This document shows positions 57,633-64,000 of a DNA stretch of 64,000 bases, in pieces (position 1 is the stretch's first letter; every line of letters begins with the position of its first letter). A program made the position numbers and the translations under genes. Where the stretch lies: the NCBI RefSeq assembly GCF_031844705.1, contig NZ_CP134609.1, positions 1,302,001 through 1,366,000 on the forward strand, given 5' to 3'. The notes under the pieces are model-generated. The model saw only the letters and a list, made by a program, of their open reading frames with translations. It was not told the origin of the DNA and searched no databases. The stretch comes from Streptomyces sp. ITFR-16 (lineage in GTDB: Bacteria; Actinomycetota; Actinomycetes; Streptomycetales; Streptomycetaceae).

Positions 57633-58739
57633 TCAGTGGGCTCGGGCGGTACCGGCCACGCGCCGGATCCAGGGGGCGAAGTGGGGGCTCCTGCCCTGCT
57701 GGGCGGCGGTCAGCGCGGTGCGCAGGGCCAGGGTCACCGGTCCGGGCTCGCCGGTGCCGACGCTCCAGCGGTCGTCGCCGTCGTGCACCGTGCCGATGGG
57801 GGTGATCCCCGCCGCGGTCCCGCAGGCGAAGGCCTCGGTGAGGTCGCCGCTGCGGCAGGCCTCGCGCCAGGCGTCGACGGACAGCCGCTCCTCGCCCGTG
57901 TGCAGCCCGTGCCGCTCCGCCAGGCCGAAGACGCTGTCCCGGGTGACGCCGGGCAGGATCGTGCCGCCGCGCGGCGGGGTGACGAGACGGGCGGCCGGGC
58001 CGGTGCCCCGTACGAAGAAGATGTTCATGCCGCCCATCTCCTCCACCCACCGCCGTTCGGCCGCGTCGAGCCAGATGACCTGGTGGCAGCCGGCGAGCGC
58101 GGCCTGCTGCTGGGCCAGGTATCCGGGGGCGTAGTTGCCGGCGCACTTGACGTCGCCGGTGCCGCCGGGTGCGGCCCGGCTGCGGTCCCGGCTGATCCAC
58201 ACGGAGACCGGGTCGGGGCGGTCGGCGAAGAACCCTCCGGTCAGGAAGGCGATCAGCACGAACCGGTACTCCCGGGCCGGGCGCAGGGCCAGCACCGGTT
58301 CGGAGGCGTAGAGCACCGGGCGCAGATACAGGCTGAGCGCGGGGTCGTCGGGCAGCAGGTCCGCGTCGGCGGCCACGAGGTCGTCCACCGCCCGCAGGAA
58401 GGTCGCCACCGGCATCTCGGGCATCGCCAGCCGGCGGGCCGAGCGCTGGAAACGCAGCGCGTGGTCCACCGGCCGGAAGACGCCGACGCTGCCGTCGGCC
58501 TGGCGGTACGCCTTCAGCCCTTCGAAGACCACCTGCCCGTAGTGCAGGCCCACCATCGCCGGGTCCATGGCCAGCGGGCCGCGCTTTTCGAGGGCGCCCT
58601 GCTCCCAGCCCCGGTCCGCGGCCCAGGCGGCGGTGACCATGTGGTCGGTGAAGGTCTCGCCGAAGGCGAAGCGGGCGGGTCCCGGGGCCGGCCGGGCGGT
58701 CGGGCTCCCGGCGGGCTCCACGGCGGACTCGGTGGTCAT
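57633..58739 (-). CDS. ilvE: Branched-chain amino acid aminotransferase (IlvE)
   Basis: 368 residues. The PLP-binding region is DVKCAGNYAPGYLAQQQAA, with EEMGGMNIFF and GTILPGVTRDSV typical of fold-type IV. Standard length for a branched-chain transaminase. Inside an NRPS operon it probably supplies or makes a branched or unusual amino acid for the peptide, consistent with the Val-like pocket of the A-PCP two genes upstream. A second, primary-metabolism ilvE is expected elsewhere in the genome. Confidence 0.92.
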   Translation of the reverse strand: MTTESAVEPAGSPTARPAPGPARFAFGETFTDHMVTAAWAADRGWEQGALEKRGPLAMDPAMVGLHYGQVVFEGLKAYRQADGSVGVFRPVDHALRFQRSARRLAMPEMPVATFLRAVDDLVAADADLLPDDPALSLYLRPVLYASEPVLALRPAREYRFVLIAFLTGGFFADRPDPVSVWISRDRSRAAPGGTGDVKCAGNYAPGYLAQQQAALAGCHQVIWLDAAERRWVEEMGGMNIFFVRGTGPAARLVTPPRGGTILPGVTRDSVFGLAERHGLHTGEERLSVDAWREACRSGDLTEAFACGTAAGITPIGTVHDGDDRWSVGTGEPGPVTLALRTALTAAQQGRSPHFAPWIRRVAGTARAH

Positions 58740-58801
58740 GGCGACTCCTCGGTTCGGCGGCCGGGCCGCGGGGATGCGGGCGGGTGGACGGACGACACGC
58801 C

Positions 58802-59212
58802 CTAGACGAGCGGGGTGAAGAAGAACGTGTCCCGGGTGGCGAAGGTGAGTTCGGGCGTCAGCGTGAAGAAGTCGGCGAACCGCAGCCCCACCCGCTCCCC
58901 CGTGCGCAGCAGCCCGTGGAACTCGCCGTGCACGGCGACGCGTTCGCCGTCCACCACGGTCTCGGTCAGGGTGTGGGCGCCCTCGGCGATGATCCGCTCG
59001 CCCTGGTAGAAGCGCCGCAGATCGCCGTGGCCCACCAGGGGCTCGTAGCCGGGGCGCCGATAGCGGGCGTCCGGCGCGAACAGGGCGAGCAGACCGTCGA
59101 CGTCGCCCGCGTCGACGCTCCTGTAGTACGCCCGGATCCGGTCCAGCGCGGCGTCCTCGTCGGGGAGTGCGGTGTGGGTCTCGGGTGCGTCGGGCTGCGT
59201 CTGGGTGGGCAT
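58802..59212 (-). CDS. NTF2/SnoaL-like (ketosteroid isomerase-fold) protein
   Basis: 136 residues from ATG 59212. Cone-shaped NTF2-like fold is suggested by ALDRIRAYYRSVDAGDVDGL, then LFAPDARYRRPGYEPLVGHG and a conserved FYQGERII. Such proteins act as isomerases, cyclases or dehydratases, or have no activity. It lies between the A-PCP and ilvE, so it may modify an amino-acid or keto-acid precursor. No further function can be assigned. Confidence 0.83.
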   Translation of the reverse strand: MPTQTQPDAPETHTALPDEDAALDRIRAYYRSVDAGDVDGLLALFAPDARYRRPGYEPLVGHGDLRRFYQGERIIAEGAHTLTETVVDGERVAVHGEFHGLLRTGERVGLRFADFFTLTPELTFATRDTFFFTPLV

Positions 59213-59236
59213 GGTGCCTCCTTGGGGACGGTCGGG

Positions 59237-61162
59237 TCAGCGGGTCGCGGAGGGGCCGGTGCGCGGGGTGCGGGCGACGCGGCGCACCCGGGTGATGGCC
59301 TGCACCGGCGCGGCCGCGGGTTCCTCGGCTCTGATGCGGTCCACCTCGGCCGCGACCCCGGCGAGCGTGGACGAGCGCTGGTAGAGGAAGGGGAGCGGGA
59401 GTTCGACGCCCCAGCGGCCCCGGATGCGGGCGGTCATCCGGGTGGCCAGGAGGGACTGCCCGCCCAGATCGAAGAAGCCGTGGTCCCGGCCGACTTGCTC
59501 GGTGTCCAGCAGCTCCTCCCAGACGGCGGCGAGGAAGCGTTCCGTCTCGGTCTCCGGCGCGGCGTGGGCGCGGTCGGGGTCGTGGCCGGCTCCGGCGGGG
59601 GCGGGCAGCGCCTTCTTGTCGACCTTGCCGTTCGGCGTCAGCGGCAGGCGCTCCAGCAGGACGACGGCGTCGGGCACCATGACGGACGGCAGTTCGCGCC
59701 GCAGGGACGCGCGCAGTCCGGCCGGCGACGGCGGGGCGTCCGGGGTGAGCGGCACGGCGTACGCGGTGAGCCCGAGGCACTGGCCCCGGCCGTCCCGGCG
59801 CGGCACCACGACCGCGTCCCGGACCTCGGGGTGGCGGCGCAACCGCTGGGCCACCTCGCCCGGTTCGACGCGGAAGCCGCGGATCTTCACCTGGTCGTCG
59901 ATGCGTCCGGCGAAGGCGAGCAGCCCGTCCGGCCCCTTCGCCGCCAGGTCGCCGGTCCGGTACAGGCGCGCCCCGGGAACCCCGCTGAAGGGGTCCGGTA
60001 CGAACTTCTCGGCGGTGAGCGCCGGGCGGGCCAGATAGCCGTGCGCCACGCCCGGCCCGCCGACGTACAGCTCCCCCGGCGTGCCGTCGGGGACCGGGAC
60101 GCCGTCCTCGTCCAGCAGATGGACCGTGCGGTCGCCGACCGGGCGCCCGATCGGGATGCCGTCCGGGCGTTCGGTGTCCTGGGCGGTGACCGGGTGCACC
60201 GTGCTGAAGACCGTGCATTCCGAGGGCCCGTAGCCGTTGACGATCCGGGTCCCGGGCAGGGCCCGCAGCGCGCGGGCCACGTGTTCGGGGGACAGCGCCT
60301 CCCCGCCGGTCAGCAGGTGTTTCAGCCCGCGCAGCGGCTCGGCGTCGATGTCGACGATCGTGTTGAAGGCGGCGGCCGTCAGCCAGAGCACGGTGGCTCC
60401 GTGGGCCGCGGCGTCCCGGGCGACGGCCCAGGGGTCGCCCGCGTCGCCCGCGAAGACGACGACCGTTCCGCCGCTCAGCAGGGCGGGCAGGAGGTCCAGG
60501 ATGTGGCCGTCCCAGGAGAGGGCCGAGTGGTGCACGGCGACGGCGCCCGGGCCCCAGTAGGCGTAGTCCTCACCGGCGAAGAAGCCGGTGACCGCCCGGT
60601 GCGGGACCTCGGTCCCCTTGGGCGCGCCGGTGGACCCGGAGGTGTAGGGCACGTACAGGACGTCCTCGGAGCCGACCGGGATGCCGGGGTTCTCGCTGGG
60701 CCAGGCGCCCGACTCGGCCGCCCGCGCGTCGAGTACGGGAAGGCCGGACAGGCCGGCACTCCCGTGGGCTCCGGTGCCGGACGGGGGTGCGAGCACGAGC
60801 GCGATCCGGTTCTCGGCGGCCATCAGGCGCAGCCGGTCCGGTGCCTGCCCGGCGTCCAGCGGTACGTACGCCGCGCCCGTCTTCGCGACGGCGAGCATCG
60901 CCACCACGAACTCCACGGACCGGGGCACGGCGAGCCCCACCCGGTCGCCGGGACCGATGCCCCGGTCGATCAGGAGGTGCGCCAACCGGTTGGCCAGGGC
61001 GTTGAGTTCGCGGTACGTGAGCGAGCGCCGCTCCCGTACGAGCGCCACGGCCTCGGGGGTCCGCCGCGCCCATGCCTCGAACAGGGCGCCGACGCCGCCC
61101 TGTTCCCCGGGCACGGCGCGGTGCCTTCGAGGCCCGTCCGTCGTGTCACGGCCTACGTCCAC
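59237..61162 (-). CDS. NRPS A-PCP didomain (probable initiation unit)
   Basis: 641 residues from GTG 61162 with GGGAGG upstream. A domain about 20-520 ([12 protein letters not shown] near 174; A10 NGKVDK) and carrier near 569 (DLGGQSLLA). A long Ala/Arg-rich tail ends the protein. There is no C domain. Pocket residues by eye are D,G,L,W,L,T,G,V,F,K, similar to the Val code DALWLGGTFK, so a branched residue is likely. First gene of the operon, directly under a SARP-type repeat. It probably primes the C-A-PCP at 54400. Confidence 0.88.
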   Translation of the reverse strand: MDVGRDTTDGPRRHRAVPGEQGGVGALFEAWARRTPEAVALVRERRSLTYRELNALANRLAHLLIDRGIGPGDRVGLAVPRSVEFVVAMLAVAKTGAAYVPLDAGQAPDRLRLMAAENRIALVLAPPSGTGAHGSAGLSGLPVLDARAAESGAWPSENPGIPVGSEDVLYVPYTSGSTGAPKGTEVPHRAVTGFFAGEDYAYWGPGAVAVHHSALSWDGHILDLLPALLSGGTVVVFAGDAGDPWAVARDAAAHGATVLWLTAAAFNTIVDIDAEPLRGLKHLLTGGEALSPEHVARALRALPGTRIVNGYGPSECTVFSTVHPVTAQDTERPDGIPIGRPVGDRTVHLLDEDGVPVPDGTPGELYVGGPGVAHGYLARPALTAEKFVPDPFSGVPGARLYRTGDLAAKGPDGLLAFAGRIDDQVKIRGFRVEPGEVAQRLRRHPEVRDAVVVPRRDGRGQCLGLTAYAVPLTPDAPPSPAGLRASLRRELPSVMVPDAVVLLERLPLTPNGKVDKKALPAPAGAGHDPDRAHAAPETETERFLAAVWEELLDTEQVGRDHGFFDLGGQSLLATRMTARIRGRWGVELPLPFLYQRSSTLAGVAAEVDRIRAEEPAAAPVQAITRVRRVARTPRTGPSATR

Positions 61163-61213
61163 CAGGACCTCCCTCGGTGCGCAGTTGATGTGGCGTGACC
61201 ATCCCCCCGGCTG

Positions 61214-61241
61214 CTATCGGCCGGGCTTCCCGCCCCTATCG
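61214..61241. promoter_or_regulatory. SARP-type direct repeat before the A-PCP/ilvE operon
   Basis: CTATCG at 61214 and CTATCG at 61236 repeat with 22-bp spacing, 52 bp before the GTG start at 61162. Read toward the gene they are CGATAG. Fourth member of the cluster-wide set. Confidence 0.7.
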
Positions 61242-61287
61242 CCCCGGGTGCGCGGGCCCGCTCGCCGTACGGATCCAAAGCAGACGC

Positions 61288-61317
61288 TTGACATCGGGCG
61301 GGGCCGCCCGCCATGTT
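61288..61317 (+). promoter_or_regulatory. Promoter of the ArsR-like/MFS operon, probably leaderless
   Basis: TTGACA at 61288 and CATGTT at 61312, 18 bp apart, give -35 and -10 elements. Only six bases separate the -10 from ATG 61324 and no ribosome-binding site is seen, so the mRNA is probably leaderless. The TTGACAT/ATGTTCAA arms form an imperfect inverted repeat that could be the operator of the regulator itself. Confidence 0.5.
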
Positions 61318-61323
61318 CAAAGC

Positions 61324-61971
61324 ATGTCCTTTGAACCGACGCCGCCCGAACCGACGCCCGGTCCCACGCCGGATCCGAGGACGCGGGTCCTGAGCGACCC
61401 CAGCGCCATCCGCGCCCTGGCCCACCCCCTGCGGGTGGAGCTGTACGCGCTCATCGGCCGGGCGGGGCCGCTCACTTCGGCCGAGGCCGGGCGCAGGCTC
61501 GGCATCAGCCAGGCCCTGGCCTCCCACCACATCCGCCAGCTGGCCCGGCACGGCTTCCTCACCCGCGCCCCCGGCCGCGACAACCGGGAGCACCCCTGGC
61601 AGGCCGCGTCGCATTCCATGAGCTGGCGGGGCGCCGGGTCGACCCGGGAGGGCGCCGCGGCCGCGGACCTCCTGGAACAGGTCTTCCTCGAATCCGCCGT
61701 CAACCGCTACCTCGCCTGGCAGCAGGCGCGCGGGGAGGCGGAGCCGGGCTGGCGCGACACGGCAGGCGTCGGCTTCAACAGCGTGTATCTGACCACCGAA
61801 GAGCTCGAAGGCCTCGTCGGCGCGATCGACGCGCTGATCAAGCCGTACGTCGAGGCGCGACCGGCCGACGACCCGGCCACGCGCCCCGAGGGCGGCAGGC
61901 TCGTCGATCTGACGTATCTGGTCTCGGTGGAACCCCCCTCGGCAGACGCCGACGAACCCCCGGAAGGGTGA
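61324..61971 (+). CDS. ArsR-like winged-helix regulator
   Basis: 215 residues from ATG 61324. The HTH core is IRALAHPLRVELYALIGRAG, then LTSAEAGRRLGISQALASHH and IRQLARHGFL. A C-terminal domain of about 110 residues has no clear metal-binding Cys, so the ligand is probably organic. It ends 1 bp before the MFS gene and likely controls it, as such regulators often repress their own exporter. Confidence 0.88.
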   Translation: MSFEPTPPEPTPGPTPDPRTRVLSDPSAIRALAHPLRVELYALIGRAGPLTSAEAGRRLGISQALASHHIRQLARHGFLTRAPGRDNREHPWQAASHSMSWRGAGSTREGAAAADLLEQVFLESAVNRYLAWQQARGEAEPGWRDTAGVGFNSVYLTTEELEGLVGAIDALIKPYVEARPADDPATRPEGGRLVDLTYLVSVEPPSADADEPPEG

Positions 61972-61972
61972 C

Positions 61973-63334
61973 ATGGGTGCCTTACGGCAACTCCTGCTCC
62001 AGCACCGTGACTACCGCCTCGTCCTGTCCGCCGGACTGATCTCCCTCACCGGGGACTGGATCCTGCGCACGGGGCTCGCGTACCAGGTCTTCGCGCTGAC
62101 CGGTTCCACGCTCGCCTCCGGCGGCATGCTGCTGGCGTCGTTCCTGCCGCAGGTGCTGCTCGGCTCACTGGCCGGCGCGCTGGTCGACCGGTGGGACCGG
62201 CTCCGCACGATGATCGCCGCGAACGTGCTGCTGGCGGCCGGACTGCTGCCCCTGCTGCTGGTGGACGGGCCGGGCCGCATCTGGATCGTGTACACGGTGA
62301 TGTTCTGGGAAGGCACCGTCCAGATCTTCTTCGAACCCGCCGAGAAGGCCCTGGTCCCCCTGCTGGTGGACCCCCGTCAGCTGATCACGGCCAACGCCCT
62401 CAACGCCCAGAACGCGGACGTGGCGCGGCTGATCGGCGGCGCGGTCGGCGGAGCCACCGCCGCGTGGGGCGGCATCGGCGCGGTCACGCTGGTCAATGTG
62501 GCGACCTTCGCCCTGTCGGCGTTCCTCCTGACCCGGGTGGCCGCCCGCCACGACAAGCAGGCACGCCCGTCCGCCGCGGTTCCCCGGCGCACCGTCACGG
62601 GCCCCGTCCGCCGGCTGCGGGCCCTGGGCTCCGCCGCCCTCGGCCCCACCTGGCACCACCGGCCGCTGCGCGTCGTCCTCGGGTTCATCGTGATCACCGG
62701 CATCGGACAGGGCATCATGAGCACGCTGTTCGCGCCGTTCGTGGTCGATGTGCTGCACGGCAGCGGCGCCGCCTACGGAACGGTCGTGTCCGCGCAGGCG
62801 GTCGGCGGCATCGCGGGCGGCCTGGCGACGGCCGTGATCGGCGGACGCTTCCGCGCCGTCCGCCTCTGGATCTGCGGCGCGCTGCTGACGGGCGCGATCG
62901 ATCTGGTCATCTTCTGCTACCCGCTGGTCCTCGACGGTGCCGGAGTCGGGCCCGCGATCGTCTGCGTGGTCCTGGTCGGCCTGCCCGCCTCGCTGATGTT
63001 CACCGGACTGATGACCGCCATCCAGGACGCGACGGACGACGCGGTGCGCGGGCGCGTCTTCGGCGTGCTGGGTGCGGCCGAGGCCGCCTCGATGCTCGCG
63101 GGCATCGCGATCGGCGCCACCTGCGCCGGGACGCTGGGCATCATCCCGCTCCTGACCGCACAGGGGTTCGGGCTGATCGCGGGCGGCTGCCTCGCCCTGG
63201 CCGGCACCCGCTGGGCGGCCGGACCGCCCGCCGCCTCGCCGGACCATCCCGGCCCCGCGCCGGACCCGGCCGACGCGGCCCCGGCCCAGCGAGCCGTGCC
63301 GGACTCCCCGGAACCGGCGGACCGGCCGGCCTGA
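61973..63334 (+). CDS. MFS transporter
   Basis: 453 residues with about 12 membrane segments. Motif A is present as GALVDRWDRLRTM, and the N-terminus (YRLVLSAGLISLTGDWILRT) resembles the MFS group near enterobactin exporter EntS. The tail is Pro/Asp-rich. With the regulator at 61324 and the NRPS cluster 0.8 kb away it is a good candidate for peptide export, but it lacks a SARP-type repeat, so a generic efflux role is possible. Confidence 0.9.
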   Translation: MGALRQLLLQHRDYRLVLSAGLISLTGDWILRTGLAYQVFALTGSTLASGGMLLASFLPQVLLGSLAGALVDRWDRLRTMIAANVLLAAGLLPLLLVDGPGRIWIVYTVMFWEGTVQIFFEPAEKALVPLLVDPRQLITANALNAQNADVARLIGGAVGGATAAWGGIGAVTLVNVATFALSAFLLTRVAARHDKQARPSAAVPRRTVTGPVRRLRALGSAALGPTWHHRPLRVVLGFIVITGIGQGIMSTLFAPFVVDVLHGSGAAYGTVVSAQAVGGIAGGLATAVIGGRFRAVRLWICGALLTGAIDLVIFCYPLVLDGAGVGPAIVCVVLVGLPASLMFTGLMTAIQDATDDAVRGRVFGVLGAAEAASMLAGIAIGATCAGTLGIIPLLTAQGFGLIAGGCLALAGTRWAAGPPAASPDHPGPAPDPADAAPAQRAVPDSPEPADRPA

Positions 63335-63392
63335 CGCGGACCCGGCGGACCGGCCGGACTCACGCGGACCCGATCGCCGGGGCCCGTACACG

Positions 63393-64000
63393 TCAGCCGG
63401 CCTCGCCCTCGTCGCCGCCTCCCGCGCGCAGGCGGGCTGTGGTGTCGCTGACGGAGTCGACGCGGGCCGCGAGGTCGGGGTGGCCGGCCTCCAGATGGAC
63501 GCGGGTGTCCGCGAGCCGTCCGACGAGACCGGACGCGTCGTCGTCGGCCAGCGCCTCGGCCAGCCGGGCCACGGGGGTGTCGGCCTGGACGGGGAGGTCG
63601 GTGAGTGCGGTGATCTGCCCGGCCAGCTGGCGCAGGACCGCGGCATTGGTCCGGGCCCAGGCCGTGACGCTGCGGTCGGCGGCACGGCGGCTGCGGGTGG
63701 CCTGGACGCGCTGCTCGCCGGTGGTGCCGGGCGACCCCGGGCGTACGCGCAGATAGCGCCGCTCGGCGGCCTGGCGGCTGGCGACGCCCAGGGGGTGGGC
63801 CAGATCCGCCCAGCTGGAACCGGCGGCCCGGGCCGCCTCGATCAGTCCGGGCTCCCAGGCAGCGAGCTGGTCGCGCAGCTCACGCAGCAGCAGGAGCGCT
63901 GCCAGGGCCTGGTCCGCGCCGGCCTCCTGCCCGTCCTCGGGGAGGGGGCCGCTCTGCGGGGTCCGGGCGGTGCGGACGGCTTCGTCGATCGCGTTCAGCG
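63393..64000 (-). CDS. HSP18 transcriptional regulator-like protein, 5' end cut by window edge
   Basis: The minus strand reads from the right edge (LNAIDEAVRTARTPQSG) to the stop at 63393, about 202 residues. A helical core with GLIEAARAAGSSWADLAHPL, then GVASRQAAERRYLRVRPGSP is typical of a Streptomyces family often named HSP18 transcriptional regulator. The gene continues outside the window. It converges with the MFS gene. Confidence 0.8.
   Translation of the reverse strand, partial: LNAIDEAVRTARTPQSGPLPEDGQEAGADQALAALLLLRELRDQLAAWEPGLIEAARAAGSSWADLAHPLGVASRQAAERRYLRVRPGSPGTTGEQRVQATRSRRAADRSVTAWARTNAAVLRQLAGQITALTDLPVQADTPVARLAEALADDDASGLVGRLADTRVHLEAGHPDLAARVDSVSDTTARLRAGGGDEGEAG

Noticed and set aside
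58740..60218. Extension of ilvE upstream to make an 861-residue protein
   Set aside because: The added part overlaps the NTF2-like and A-PCP genes in another frame and lacks homology; ATG 58739 gives a standard IlvE.

Overview
The window is high-GC actinobacterial DNA and almost certainly Streptomyces. Evidence for this is the very high third-position GC, GTG/TTG starts, ATGA/GTGA stop-start overlaps, a LacI-controlled GH16/GH6 cellulase pair, an ECF42-type sigma factor with a DGPF partner, an AfsR-like SARP, a bL37 mini-gene, and both edge genes (a SAM methyltransferase and an HSP18-regulator-like protein).

Layout. 1-6.5 kb is a zinc-starvation (Zur) locus. It holds zinc-independent paralogues of ribosomal proteins S14, L28, L33, L31, S18 and L32, a CobW-like protein with a degenerate P-loop, and the znuACB zinc importer, with two Zur-box-like palindromes. 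6.6-8.4 kb holds a small secreted protein, the 25-residue bL37 gene with a perfect 26-bp hairpin behind it, and an APH-family kinase. 8.4-13 kb is a polysaccharide-degradation patch: secreted GH16 and GH6 enzymes, one intact LacI regulator, one decayed LacI remnant, and matching palindromic operators. 13-26.1 kb is a five-gene translationally coupled operon (DUF4132-like protein, 1729-aa giant, MoxR AAA+ ATPase, DUF5682-VWA fusion, SWIM protein) resembling the E. coli yehI/L/M/P/Q set. 26.2-31.8 kb holds housekeeping and stress genes.

31.9-61.2 kb is a nonribosomal peptide cluster. A VioC-like arginine hydroxylase and a VioD-like PLP cyclase predict capreomycidine. Five NRPS proteins are present: A-PCP, C-A-PCP-E, C-A-PCP-C-PCP, C-A-PCP and A-PCP. 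They come with an MbtH protein, a P450, an IlvE-type aminotransferase, an NTF2-like protein, a type II thioesterase, a second thioesterase-like protein with Cys at the nucleophile position, a LOG-family protein, an M20 amidase and a large SARP. Counting domains gives four C domains and five A domains, with one C-PCP unit lacking its own A domain. The simplest reading is a pentapeptide in which one free A-PCP starts the chain and the other serves the A-less module in trans. No thioesterase domain is attached to any NRPS.

All four cluster transcription units have a CGATAG-type direct repeat with 11- or 22-bp period, 52-61 bp upstream of the first start codon. I read these as binding sites of the cluster SARP. 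A leaderless-looking ArsR-like regulator plus MFS transporter borders the cluster at 61.3-63.3 kb and may be the exporter.
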